Below, piece by piece: positions 17,724-26,142 of a stretch of DNA of 64,000 bases. The position numbers were made by a program, and so were the translations under genes. Under the pieces are notes generated by a model. It ran no database searches. It had not been told where the DNA came from and saw only the letters and a list, made by a program, of their open reading frames with translations. The stretch comes from Bordetella holmesii ATCC 51541. Lineage in GTDB: Bacteria; Pseudomonadota; Gammaproteobacteria; Burkholderiales; Burkholderiaceae_B. Position 1 is the first letter of the stretch. Every line of letters starts with the position of its first letter. The stretch covers positions 1,922,001 through 1,986,000 of the forward strand of contig CP007494.1 of the NCBI GenBank assembly GCA_000612485.1, read 5' to 3'.

Positions 17724-18571
17724 ATGAAATCCGCGTTTTCCACTCAGTTGTTTGCCACCGTCGAGGGGGCGCTGCGCATGCCGGCGGAGGCTGCTGCCCG
17801 CCAGGGGGTGAGCGAGCTGCCGGCCAATGTCCCCGATGCGAGCGTGTTGCTGCTGTGCGCGGATCCGGCTCAGAGCGCAGCCTTATCGCAATCACTGATC
17901 GACTCCGGTTTTCCCATGGCATGTTGCAGCGAGCTTGCCACCATGTATGAACTGCATGGCCAGCATCGGCACAGCTTTGTGATTCTCATGGCATCCCAGG
18001 GGAGGCGCTCGTGGCCGCAGCGCGGCTGCGCACCCTGGCGCCTAGCGTGGGGATTGTGGCCTTGACGCCGCCGTTGAGCTCCGAGGCACGAGTGCAACTG
18101 TTGCTGTGCGGCGTGGATACCTGTCTGGAGCAAACGAGCAGTCATCAAGAAATCGCTGCGGTATTGCAGGCTTTGGCTCGCCGGGGCGCCGCGCAACCGG
18201 TGCGTGGCGTGCCCGCTGCCCGCATTCTGCCCGCCTCGCCTGGCGGCGATACCGACGCTGTCCCCGCAGAACGCCATTGGCGCTTGCTGGAAGACGGCTG
18301 GGTTCTGGCCAGCCCCGATAACGCGCAAATGCCGCTGTCCGGGACCGAACGGGCCTTGCTGCTTGCTCTGGTACAGGCGCCCACACAGCGCCTGAGCCGG
18401 GACGATCTGCTGAATGTGGTCGACGTCAGGCCGGGGCGAGGCGAGGGGGCTCGCCTGCGGTATGTCGATGTGTTGATCTGCCGACTGCGACGCAAGGCCA
18501 CGGACCGGCAGTTACGCCTGCCCATCCGCGCCGTGCATGGTTGGGGCTATATGTTCAGCGGCAGCGAGTAG
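17724..18571 (+). pseudogene. Atypical OmpR-type response regulator, frameshifted
   Basis: ATG 17724 begins a protein whose residues 38-150 resemble a receiver domain (SVLLLCADPAQSAALSQSL), but the usual phospho-acceptor strand ILD reads FVILMASQG, without an aspartate. The C-terminal part is an OmpR/PhoB winged helix (LSGTERALLLALVQAPTQRL; RYVDVLICRLRRKA; HGWGYMF). The two parts are in different frames; one extra G in the run at 17999-18002 restores QGEALVAAARLR. The intact ancestor would be about 282 residues. It may have been a phosphorylation-independent regulator. The lesion is either decay or a run-length error. Confidence 0.75.
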
Positions 18572-18590
18572 GCTGCGCTGAGCGGTCGCC

Positions 18591-18806
18591 TCAAGCGTCG
18601 TCGCCGTTGCGGCGCACGGCGCTGGGCAGTACGTCGTCTTCGGCGGCAAGCACACCGGGGTCGCCCGGAGCCGTCATGTTGCGGCCTGCGCGCGGCATGC
18701 CGGCGACCTGACGGTTTGCGCTGGGCATGGGCATTTCTGCCGTGCCAGAGAATTGGCGCTGCCGGGTGACGCTGGACGGCGGGAGAAACTCACGAGCAAT
18801 TGCCAT
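18591..18806 (-). CDS. Small hypothetical protein
   Basis: A 71-residue protein starting MAIAREFLPPSSVTRQRQFS, with ATG 18806 preceded by AGGAG at good spacing. It is polar with no membrane segment, signal peptide or recognised domain, and the C-terminus is acidic then basic. It converges with the response regulator and is divergent from the NrtR-like gene. The ribosome-binding site and the coding-like start are the main support. Confidence 0.5.
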   Translation of the reverse strand: MAIAREFLPPSSVTRQRQFSGTAEMPMPSANRQVAGMPRAGRNMTAPGDPGVLAAEDDVLPSAVRRNGDDA

Positions 18807-18960
18807 GGTTCGACTCCTGTGTGCTGCCATACGCAGGCCGGGACAGCAGCCTGTTCGTGCATAGTACGCTGGACGTGCGTCGAGCCAGGTGTCCAGGTGT
18901 GACGGCGTGCGCCCCCTATAATTGGAGGCGGCCTGGCCGTGTGTTCCTTCCAGGATTTCC

Positions 18961-19857
18961 TTGACCAACACCTTAGACCGATCTCTCTCCGCCGAGCTGG
19001 TGGCTGTGCTCGTCGCCGTAACGGCGGGGCAGCCTCGCGTCTTGACCACCGATTGCGGTCAATTGCTGCCTGCAGGCCCCTTCGAACTGAGCCACCGTTC
19101 GCTGCAGGCCGGCCTGCGAGCCTGGGTCGAAACCCAGACGCAGCACCCGCTGGGCTACGTCGAGCAACTCTATACCTTCGCCGATAGCGATCGCTCCAAC
19201 GACGCGGGCGCGCGGGTTATTTCGGTCAGCTACCTGGCGCTCACGCGCGAAGCGGGCGATCCCGGTGTGGCGCAGGTGGGTTGGCAGGACTGGTACCGCT
19301 ACTTCCCCTGGGAAGATCGCCGCGAGGGCACGCCGGCCATCCTGGCCGATATCGAGCGTCGCCTGCGTCGATGGGCCAAGGGGGACGCGCGTCGCTCGCA
19401 GCGGCTGGCCTATGGATTCGGGTTGGACGGCGCGACCTGGAACGAAGATATGGTCCTGCAGCGTTACGAACTGCTCTACGAGGCTGGGATGGTGCCGGAG
19501 TCGGGTGCGGGAGAGGCCGTGCCGGGGCAGTCCATGGCCCACGACCATCGCCGTATTCTGGCTACGGGCATCGCGCGGCTGCGCGCCAAGATCAAGTATC
19601 GGCCTGTGGTCTTTGAGCTGATGCCCGCTGAATTCACGTTGTTGCAGTTGCAGAATGCGGTGCAGGCATTGGCCGGGCGCCAGCTGCATAAACAGAATTT
19701 CCGCCGACTGATGGAGCAGCAGGATCTGGTAGAGGAAACGGGCGCCATGTCTAGCGGCACGGCAGGCAGGCCGGCCAAGTTGTTCCGCTTCCGCAGCGAT
19801 GTCATGCTGGAGCGGGCGATCTCGGGCAGCAAGTTGCCCCTGGCGCGGCAATATTGA
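18961..19857 (+). CDS. NrtR/NadQ-type Nudix-related repressor of NAD biosynthesis
   Basis: A 298-residue protein. The N-terminal 200 residues are Nudix-related (GYVEQLYTFADSDR; ARVISVSYLALTRE; GWQDWYRYFPWED) without a standard Nudix catalytic box. The C-terminal 90 residues form a winged helix (LMPAEFTLLQLQNAVQALAG; KQNFRRLMEQQDLVEETG), the NrtR/NadQ architecture. TTG 18961 is chosen for its CCAGGA ribosome-binding site; no ATG precedes the domain. It lies directly before nadC, with two matching palindromic sites between them. It probably represses NAD-synthesis genes and responds to an NAD-related metabolite. Confidence 0.82.
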   Translation: MTNTLDRSLSAELVAVLVAVTAGQPRVLTTDCGQLLPAGPFELSHRSLQAGLRAWVETQTQHPLGYVEQLYTFADSDRSNDAGARVISVSYLALTREAGDPGVAQVGWQDWYRYFPWEDRREGTPAILADIERRLRRWAKGDARRSQRLAYGFGLDGATWNEDMVLQRYELLYEAGMVPESGAGEAVPGQSMAHDHRRILATGIARLRAKIKYRPVVFELMPAEFTLLQLQNAVQALAGRQLHKQNFRRLMEQQDLVEETGAMSSGTAGRPAKLFRFRSDVMLERAISGSKLPLARQY

Positions 19858-19895
19858 CTGCTACCTGTTCGCGGGCCGGTGACTTGACAGTTATT

Positions 19896-19914
19896 TATGC
19901 TCAGGATTAGCATA
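19896..19914. promoter_or_regulatory. Candidate NadQ/NrtR operator 1
   Basis: TATGCTCAGGATTAGCATA is an 8-3-8 palindrome with one mismatch between half sites. It shares half sites with the second copy at 19951 and lies in the nadC promoter region directly downstream of the regulator gene. Confidence 0.65.
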
Positions 19915-19950
19915 AGTCACCGAGGCCCAAGCCATTTTTTTAACCCCATA

Positions 19951-19969
19951 TATACTCAAAATGAGCATA
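19951..19969. promoter_or_regulatory. Candidate NadQ/NrtR operator 2, overlapping the nadC start
   Basis: TATACTCAAAATGAGCATA has the same 8-3-8 layout as operator 1, with half site TATGCTCA. It includes the ATG at 19961, so a bound repressor would cover the start region. The centres of the two sites are 55 bp apart. Confidence 0.65.
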
Positions 19970-20851
19970 AAAATCGCTGCAGCGACAAGCGCCCAGGAGA
20001 CGGTGCGCACCTTCCCGAGTCTGCCCCAGGTCATGCTGGAGCCTTTGGTGCGCGCTGCGCTGCTGGAGGACTTGGGCCGCGCCGGTGACATCACCAGTGA
20101 TGCCATTGTGCCGCTCGAAGCGCGCGGCCAGACTCGTCTGGTCGCACGCCAGTCGGGCGTGCTGGCCGGCCTGGATCTGGCGCGGCTGGCTTTCCGGCTG
20201 GTCGATCCCGAGATCCGCTTTCAGATGCTGCTGGCCGACGGCGCGCGTCTGGAGCCTGGCAGCGAAATCGCCCTGATTGAAGGGCCGGCGCGCGGCATGT
20301 TGACCGCCGAGCGCACGGCCCTCAATTTTCTGGGCCATCTGAGCGGTGTGGCGACCGCCACGGCGTCGATCGCCGACGCCATCGCGCATACCCGCTGCAA
20401 AGTCACCTGCACACGCAAAACCCTGCCCGGACTGCGGGCCGTGCAGAAATACGCCGTCCGTGTGGGCGGTGGCAGCAATCACCGTTATGGCCTGGATGAC
20501 GCCGTGCTCATCAAGGACAACCACGTCGTCTTTGCCGGGGGCGTCACGCCGGCGCTGGCGCGCGCGCGCGCGGCTGTGGGCCATATGGTGAAGATCGAGC
20601 TCGAGGTCGACACGCTGGCGCAGCTGGATGAGGCCCTGGCGGCGGGGGTGGACGTCGTATTGCTGGACAACATGGACCACGACACCCTGCGCGAGGCGGT
20701 GCGGCGGGTGGATGGCCGCGCCATTACCGAGGCTTCCGGTCGTATCACGCCGCAGACGGCCCCTGCCGTGGCGGCAACCGGCGTCGATCTGATGGCTGTG
20801 GGCTGGCTCACGCACAGCGCGCGGGTATTGGATATCGGCCTGGACAGCTGA
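19961..20851 (+). CDS. nadC: Nicotinate-nucleotide pyrophosphorylase (quinolinate phosphoribosyltransferase)
   Basis: A 296-residue QPRTase that converts quinolinate and PRPP to nicotinate mononucleotide in de novo NAD synthesis. Conserved segments are [71 protein letters not shown] and EASGRIT, so substrate-binding Arg and Lys residues are present. ATG 19961 lies inside a regulator operator and has no clear ribosome-binding site; GTG 20001 or ATG 20032 are alternatives, since conservation begins at [15 protein letters not shown]. No nadA or nadB is in the window, so its quinolinate source is unclear. Confidence 0.92.
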   Translation: MSIKIAAATSAQETVRTFPSLPQVMLEPLVRAALLEDLGRAGDITSDAIVPLEARGQTRLVARQSGVLAGLDLARLAFRLVDPEIRFQMLLADGARLEPGSEIALIEGPARGMLTAERTALNFLGHLSGVATATASIADAIAHTRCKVTCTRKTLPGLRAVQKYAVRVGGGSNHRYGLDDAVLIKDNHVVFAGGVTPALARARAAVGHMVKIELEVDTLAQLDEALAAGVDVVLLDNMDHDTLREAVRRVDGRAITEASGRITPQTAPAVAATGVDLMAVGWLTHSARVLDIGLDS

Positions 20852-20927
20852 CTTCTTCTTTCGTTTTTGCACGTCGTTGACGGTGCCGGAATCGGGGCGC
20901 CGTGGCGGCGCTCATCCTGAGAAAACC

Positions 20928-21896
20928 ATGCGGCGACTGTTTGCTCTCTTATCGATGTTTCTGACCCTGGGCGCGGCCTGCGCGCCCAGTCTGGCAGCAA
21001 TGGATTTCCCTGCGCGGCCCATCACCATCATCGTGACCTTTCCTCCGGGCGGTGGCACTGATCTGCTGGCGCGCAAACTAGGGGCGGCCTTGCAGCAGGA
21101 TCTCGGGCAGCCCGTGGTGGTGGAAAACCGTCCCGGCGCCAGCGGCAATATCGGCGCGCGTGCCGTGGCCGAGTCCAGGCCGGATGGCTACACCCTGCTG
21201 ATGGTCAACAGTTCGTTTGCCATTAACCCGGGCGTCTTTCATCACTTGGACTTCTCCCCGGAGCGTGATTTCACTGCCGTGATCAACGTGGCGTTCGTGC
21301 CCTCGGTGATCGTGACAGCAGCCAATTCTCCCTTGAGCAGCCTGAGCCAGGCCTTGCGGCTCGGGCTGCCCCAAGACCCGATGCCCTATGCGTCCTGCGG
21401 CAACGGCACACCGCAGCATCTAGCCGCGGAGTTGTTGCGAGCGCGCGCTAAAGCCTCCTTGCAACAGGTCCCTTATAAAGGGTGCGGCCCGGCGCTGACC
21501 GATGTGCTTTCCGGCCATGTGTCGTTGGGCGTCATCACCGCCTCGAGTGCCGCGCCGTTCATCCGATCAGGCAAGTTGCGGGCACTGGCCGTGACCGCGG
21601 CTCAGCGTTCTCCGCTTCTGCCCGACGTGCCTACCGTGGCCGAGCTGGGCTGGCCCGGTTATGAGCTGGATCAGTGGCATGGCTTGCTGGCGCCGGCCGG
21701 AACGCCCCCGCAGATCATCGCGCGGTTGAACCACGCGCTGACCACCATTATGATGCGTCCCGCCATGCAGGCCGAGCTCAAGGAGCTGGGATTCAACCCT
21801 GTGGCCAGCAGCCCGGCGGACTTCGATCGGCTCGTGCACGATGATATCTGCCGGTTTGGCGCCCTGACAGCCAACATGGGTCTGCGGGTGGACTGA
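20928..21896 (+). CDS. Bug/TctC-family periplasmic solute-binding protein
   Basis: A 322-residue protein with a signal peptide (MRRLFALLSMFLTLGAACAP...SLAA). The mature domain has Bug hallmarks: FPARPITIIVTFPPGGGTD, VVVENRPGASGNIGA, a C-terminal PTVAELGWPGYEL and APAGTPPQIIARLN. Such proteins are greatly expanded in Bordetella and bind small carboxylates or related ligands for tripartite tricarboxylate transporters or signalling. No transporter genes adjoin it, so it is an orphan. ATG 20928 starts the signal peptide. Its stop abuts the converging DUF533 gene. Confidence 0.88.
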   Translation: MRRLFALLSMFLTLGAACAPSLAAMDFPARPITIIVTFPPGGGTDLLARKLGAALQQDLGQPVVVENRPGASGNIGARAVAESRPDGYTLLMVNSSFAINPGVFHHLDFSPERDFTAVINVAFVPSVIVTAANSPLSSLSQALRLGLPQDPMPYASCGNGTPQHLAAELLRARAKASLQQVPYKGCGPALTDVLSGHVSLGVITASSAAPFIRSGKLRALAVTAAQRSPLLPDVPTVAELGWPGYELDQWHGLLAPAGTPPQIIARLNHALTTIMMRPAMQAELKELGFNPVASSPADFDRLVHDDICRFGALTANMGLRVD

Positions 21897-22588
21897 TCAG
21901 GACAACTGAACCACCTCGGTTTCGAGTTGTCGCTGCAAGGAAGGAGCCAGCTTCAGTTGACGGGCAAGTTCGTCGAGATAGGCGCGCTCCATATAGCTTT
22001 GCTCGTCAACCATCAGGAGGCTGGCCAGATACATCTGCGCCGCCATCTCCGGCCCCTGCGCGGCGCGCGCGACCGCGGCCGGGTCCACCGGGCCGGCCAG
22101 TTCCGCCTGCAACCACGCACGGTCGGCAGCGTCTCCAGAGAGCCGGGCGAGTTCTTGCTCAAGCAACTGACGCTCAGTGGGGCCGATGTGTCCATCGGCT
22201 TTGGCCGCACCGATCATCGCCACCAATACGGCACGGCTTTGAACCTCGGCAGCCGGAGTGGGTAGTCCGGCGACGGCCTGAGAGGCGTCTGCGGCGGGGC
22301 ATCCTGCGCTGGCGACTGAGTTGTTCGCCATTGGCCATAGGCCCGATACGCCAGCGCGCCCAGGGCCGCCATGCCGCCGTACATGGCCACTTTACCGCCG
22401 ATTTTTCGCGCTTTTTTGCTGCCCAACAGCAGCCCGAGCGCGCCGGCGCCCAAGGCGCCGCCACCCAAGCCGGCCAGCAGTGACCCCCCTTCGTTGCCGG
22501 CTTTCGCTGGGAAAGAAGACCCTGCGGCTTGTTGAGCCAGGTTCTGGCCGGATCGCAGCAATTGATCGAGTAGTTGGCGTGCGCTCAA
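21897..22588 (-). pseudogene. DUF533 / TerB-like protein, frameshifted
   Basis: The N-terminal part, from TTG 22588 with an AAGGAG ribosome-binding site, reads LSARQLLDQLLRSGQ and then a glycine-rich hydrophobic segment (LLAGLGGGALGAGALGLLLG). The C-terminal part in another frame is the TerB-like helical domain (SRAVLVAMIGAAKADGHIGP; YLASLLMVDEQSYMERAYLD). One extra base in the run at 22296-22299 restores QDAPAADASQAVAGLP. DUF533 proteins are inner-membrane-associated with unknown role. An intact protein would have about 230 residues. Confidence 0.85.
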
Positions 22589-22681
22589 GTCGCGCTCCTT
22601 GAACAAGTCAAAATGCTCTGATCGCTGCAATCCGATTTGGTTCAGCTTTTTGTCAGAAACCGGGGGGCGTACCCTCTTGCC

Positions 22682-24757
22682 TTAGAAGTTGCCTTTGAGC
22701 CCCACCAGCATGGCGCGCCCGCTTTGCGGTGCCACGTCGCGCAGCACGGACGTGGCGTAACGGATCTCCTGATTGGTCAGGTTGATGCCGCGCACGTACG
22801 CCTGCCAGCGCGTTGCGCCCACTTTGAAGCGGTAGCCTGCGTGAGCGTCCAGACGGTAATACCCGGAGGTGGGCGTGTCGTCCTCCGGTTGGCGATGTTG
22901 CGCGAAGGCCTTGGTGATTTGGGCGCCCGCATCCCAGGGCCCGCGCCGCCAGTCCAATCCCGCCATCAAGCGCAGGGGAGCAATCCGCGGTAGTGGCTCG
23001 CCGCTGTCGAGATTGCGCGCATGGGTGTAGTCGCCGCCGACGGCCAGATCCACGGTATCGCCACCGCTTTGAAAGATGCGCGTACTGCTTTCGGCCTCGA
23101 TGCCGTAGAACTCGGTACGCACCCCGCGATAGACGGCTTCGGGTAGTGCATCCTCATCGGCAGCGGCCAGCACATTGCCGTCATCGTCGCGCATTCGCCC
23201 CGTGTTCAGCTCGGCCAGATAATTGCCGAAACTGCTGTAGAACACGCCCACGCTGCCGTGGTCGGCCTCATGTTTCCAGCGTAGCGCGGCATCGCCAGAC
23301 CACGCCCGCTCTTTGCCCAGGTCCGGGTTGCCCACCAGATATTGCCCGGTCGCTTCATGCGGCCCATTGGCATACAACTCGTAAAACGTAGGGGCCCGCT
23401 CCGTATACGAAAGATTGCTGGCCAGTGACCACACCGGGTTCAGCAGGTAGACTCCGCCCAGGGAGAAGCTGCCCGCCGTGAATCGACGCTTTTGGCTGTC
23501 GGCAAAGCGCTCGTTGCCGTTATCGGCGGGATCGAGCCTGGTGAGCTCCGCCCGCGCGCCGGCGCTCAGGGTAAAACGCTCATTGACGCGCCAGCTCTCC
23601 ACGTCGAACAGGGCCAGCGAGTCGGTCCGGGTGGTGGGCACCAAGGCCTCGTCGCCTAGCGCGGAGAAGCGCGCCTGTCCCAGTTGCAGGCCCGACACAC
23701 CGCTTATCGGCCCGATGTCGGCATGCTGGGCTTCGAGGCGTGCTTCATAACCGTGATTCTTGAAGGTCGTGCCTGTCTGGCCATCGTCGATCTCCTTGTG
23801 CTGGTAATCGGTATAGCCAAAGCTGAAAGCCAGACGTGAGAAGAGGCCATCCAGGTCTCGCACTTCCCCCGCCGCATTGAAGCGCTGCTGGCGCAGCCGG
23901 ATACGCACGTCCGATTCGGCCACCGAGCCATAATCCGAGTCGTAGCCGCTATAGGACAGCCCCGCGTAGCCATGGTCTGCGGTCCAGCTCATACCGATGG
24001 CGCCGCCGCTGTCGCGTCCATCGCTATTGGGCAGCCGATCGCGTGCACTCGACACGTCGGGCTCGGCGGCGCGCAATCGCGCCGAGCGCGCGTCACCCGG
24101 AATGCGCAAGGCGTCGGTATCCCGGCCGTAAACATCCGCGTGCAGAGCGAAGTTGCCGTTGCCGGCTTCGACCTGGGCCCCGCCGCTGCGGCCGTTGTTG
24201 GCGCTGGTGTACTGGGTCTGCACCTGCCCTTGAACACCGTCGATGGGCTCGGAGGGGATGCGGTTGTCGATGGTGTTGACCACGCCGCCGATGGCGTTAC
24301 CCCCATAAAGCAGCGCGGCGGGGCCGCGCAGAATTTCGATGCGTTCGGAGGCCATGGGGTCGTTGGGCACCTGATGGTCATACGACAGCGAGGAGGCGTC
24401 CAGCGTCCCCACGCCATTGCTCAGCAGGCGGACGCGGTCGCCGTCCATGCCGCGGATGATGGGCCGTCCGACCATGGGTCCGTAAGTCGTGGTCGAAATG
24501 CCTGGCAGGCCGTTGAGCGTCTCTCCCAGCGAGTCGGCGCGGCGCAGATCGAGCGCGTCGCCGGATAGGACGGTCGACGGGATGCTCAAGGCCTCGCTGC
24601 CCAAAGGATTGCCGGTGACGATCACCGGTGCCAGCGTCGCGGCGGTGGCCGGGTCGCTTTGGGCGTGAGACGGTTGCAGGACGAGCAGGCTGGCGCAGGC
24701 CAGGGCGTAAGGTAGCGGGCGCGCAGGCAGGCGCGCCTTCAGCAGGAAAGCGGACAT
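22682..24757 (-). CDS. TonB-dependent outer-membrane receptor, ZnuD-like
   Basis: A 691-residue receptor. ATG 24757 starts a signal peptide ending near LVLQPSHAQ. The plug domain has TLAPVIVTGNPLGSEAL and the ZnuD-type run MVGRPIIRGMDGDRVRLLSN, followed by ASERIEILRGPAALLYGGNA. The 22-stranded barrel ends in the canonical terminal Phe (VGLKGNF). ZnuD proteins import zinc or haem across the outer membrane with TonB energy. A small exported His/Cys-containing protein lies just upstream on the same strand, and an AT-rich Zur-like element precedes it, consistent with a metal-regulated unit. The ligand is inferred from similarity. Confidence 0.87.
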   Translation of the reverse strand: MSAFLLKARLPARPLPYALACASLLVLQPSHAQSDPATAATLAPVIVTGNPLGSEALSIPSTVLSGDALDLRRADSLGETLNGLPGISTTTYGPMVGRPIIRGMDGDRVRLLSNGVGTLDASSLSYDHQVPNDPMASERIEILRGPAALLYGGNAIGGVVNTIDNRIPSEPIDGVQGQVQTQYTSANNGRSGGAQVEAGNGNFALHADVYGRDTDALRIPGDARSARLRAAEPDVSSARDRLPNSDGRDSGGAIGMSWTADHGYAGLSYSGYDSDYGSVAESDVRIRLRQQRFNAAGEVRDLDGLFSRLAFSFGYTDYQHKEIDDGQTGTTFKNHGYEARLEAQHADIGPISGVSGLQLGQARFSALGDEALVPTTRTDSLALFDVESWRVNERFTLSAGARAELTRLDPADNGNERFADSQKRRFTAGSFSLGGVYLLNPVWSLASNLSYTERAPTFYELYANGPHEATGQYLVGNPDLGKERAWSGDAALRWKHEADHGSVGVFYSSFGNYLAELNTGRMRDDDGNVLAAADEDALPEAVYRGVRTEFYGIEAESSTRIFQSGGDTVDLAVGGDYTHARNLDSGEPLPRIAPLRLMAGLDWRRGPWDAGAQITKAFAQHRQPEDDTPTSGYYRLDAHAGYRFKVGATRWQAYVRGINLTNQEIRYATSVLRDVAPQSGRAMLVGLKGNF

Positions 24758-24804
24758 ATCGAAAAAAATTCCCAAGGGCGCCGCGAGGCGCGATCCAGAA
24801 AAGG

Positions 24805-25185
24805 TCAGGCAGGCAGGATCGGAGGGCGCGCAGGCGGGGCGCGCGGCTCGAACCAGCGAGGGGCAACCAACTGGCTCGAACGCGCGGCCCAGGCAAGCGC
24901 AGGCGGCTGTGGGGGGGCTCCCGTGATCGGCGGCAGGGCGCCGAGCAGAGCTTCTTCGAAGGCATCAAGGGCGGAGCACACATCGCAGTTGTGTTGCTCG
25001 GTGCCTTGCCCTTCATCGCCCTGGCGCCGCGTGCCGTTGTCGCTGACCTGAGCGGGCAGGTGTGTCAGCGCGTGCAGCACGGTGGCCAGCGGCATGCCGG
25101 CCGCGCAGATCATCAACCATGCCAGTGCAAGGAGCGTGCCGCGCGCGGAACGTAAACAGGACAGGGGGCGGGCAGCGGTCGGCAT
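24805..25185 (-). CDS. Small exported protein with His/Cys motif, DUF2946-like
   Basis: A 126-residue protein with an N-terminal hydrophobic segment (TLLALAWLMICAAGMPLATV) that looks like a signal peptide or anchor. A central HALTHLP and QHNCDVCSALDAF motif could bind metal, and the tail is Pro-rich. Small proteins of this DUF2946-like type are often found beside metal-related TonB receptors. It is 47 bp upstream of the ZnuD-like receptor on the same strand, so probably in one transcript. The family assignment is tentative. Confidence 0.6.
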   Translation of the reverse strand: MPTAARPLSCLRSARGTLLALAWLMICAAGMPLATVLHALTHLPAQVSDNGTRRQGDEGQGTEQHNCDVCSALDAFEEALLGALPPITGAPPQPPALAWAARSSQLVAPRWFEPRAPPARPPILPA

Positions 25186-25206
25186 GGGCCGGCAGGGCTT
25201 AAAAAA

Positions 25207-25229
25207 GAAACGTTATATTATTCTATAAA
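25207..25229. promoter_or_regulatory. Possible Zur/Fur-type box before the receptor operon
   Basis: GAAACGTTATATTATTCTATAAA has a left half close to the proteobacterial Zur half site GAAATGTTATA, but the right half matches poorly. It lies 21 bases upstream of the small exported protein in an AT-rich island. Confidence 0.4.
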
Positions 25230-25255
25230 TAAAACAGAAAACGCGGCGTGGTCAA

Positions 25256-25280
25256 TAAAAAAAGGCGCACGAGGCGCCTT
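25256..25280 (-). terminator. Terminator after fabI
   Basis: On the minus strand AAGGCGC and GCGCCTT form a 7-bp stem with a 5-base loop, followed by a run of T (plus-strand A at 25257-25263). It lies 20 bases after the fabI stop. Confidence 0.75.
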
Positions 25281-25299
25281 CGGTTGGGATAGAGGACGA

Positions 25300-26084
25300 T
25301 CAGCCTTCCATGCCCGGTACGACCGTCGAGAAGCCCGCGTCGACATGGGTGATTTCACCCGTGACCCCGGCCGCGAGATCGGAGAGCATGAAGGCCGCGA
25401 CGTTGCCGACGTCTTCGATCGTCACATTGCGGCGCAGGGGCGCATTGGCCTCGACGAACTTCAGGATGGATGAGAAGTCCTTGATGCCGCTGGCGGCCAG
25501 CGTCTTGATGGGACCCGCGGAAATGCCGTTGGCGCGAATGCCCAGCGGGCCCAGGGCGGTGGCCAGGTAGCGCACGCTGGCTTCCAGCGACGCCTTGGCC
25601 AGGCCCATGGTGTTGTAGTTGGACACCACGCGCTCGGCGCCGAGGTAGGTCAGGGTCAGGACCGATGCCTTGCGGCCTTCCATGAGCGGCAGCGCTGCCT
25701 TGGCCATGGCCGGAAAGCTGTAGGCCGAGATGTCGTGGGCGACGCGGAATGCTTCGCGCGATAGCCCCTCGAGGAAGTCCCGGCGATGGCTTCGCGCGGC
25801 GCGAAGCCGATGGAGTGGACCAGCCCGTCCAGGCCGCCCCAGCGTTCTTTGAGCCCGGCGAACGTCGCCTCGATCTGGCTGTCTTCCGCCACATCGCAGG
25901 GCAGCACGACGTCGCTGCCGAATTCGGCAGCAAATTCAGTGACACGCTCCTTGAAGCGGTCGCCGACATAGGTGAAAGCCAGTTTGGCGCCTTGTTGATG
26001 GCAGGCGCGAGCGATGCCGTAGGCGATGGAGCGGTTCGAGAGCACTCCAGTGACGAGGATGCGCTTGCCAGCGAGAAAGCCCAT
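25300..26084 (-). pseudogene. fabI: Enoyl-ACP reductase (NADH) FabI, frameshifted as sequenced
   Basis: The N-terminal part from ATG 26084 has the NADH-binding motif GVLSNRSIAYGIA and [18 protein letters not shown]. The frame then slips. The C-terminal part ([47 protein letters not shown]) contains the catalytic Tyr and Lys and continues to 25300. One extra base in the C run at 25779-25781 (plus strand) restores [14 protein letters not shown] and a 261-residue FabI. FabI performs the last step of fatty-acid elongation and is normally essential; no alternative reductase is in the window. A sequencing run-length error is therefore quite possible. Confidence 0.92.
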
Positions 26085-26142
26085 GATGTTTTCCTTTGGT
26101 TGCCTTGCTTGAAGGCCGTTATTTTACGGGCATCCTGCAGGA

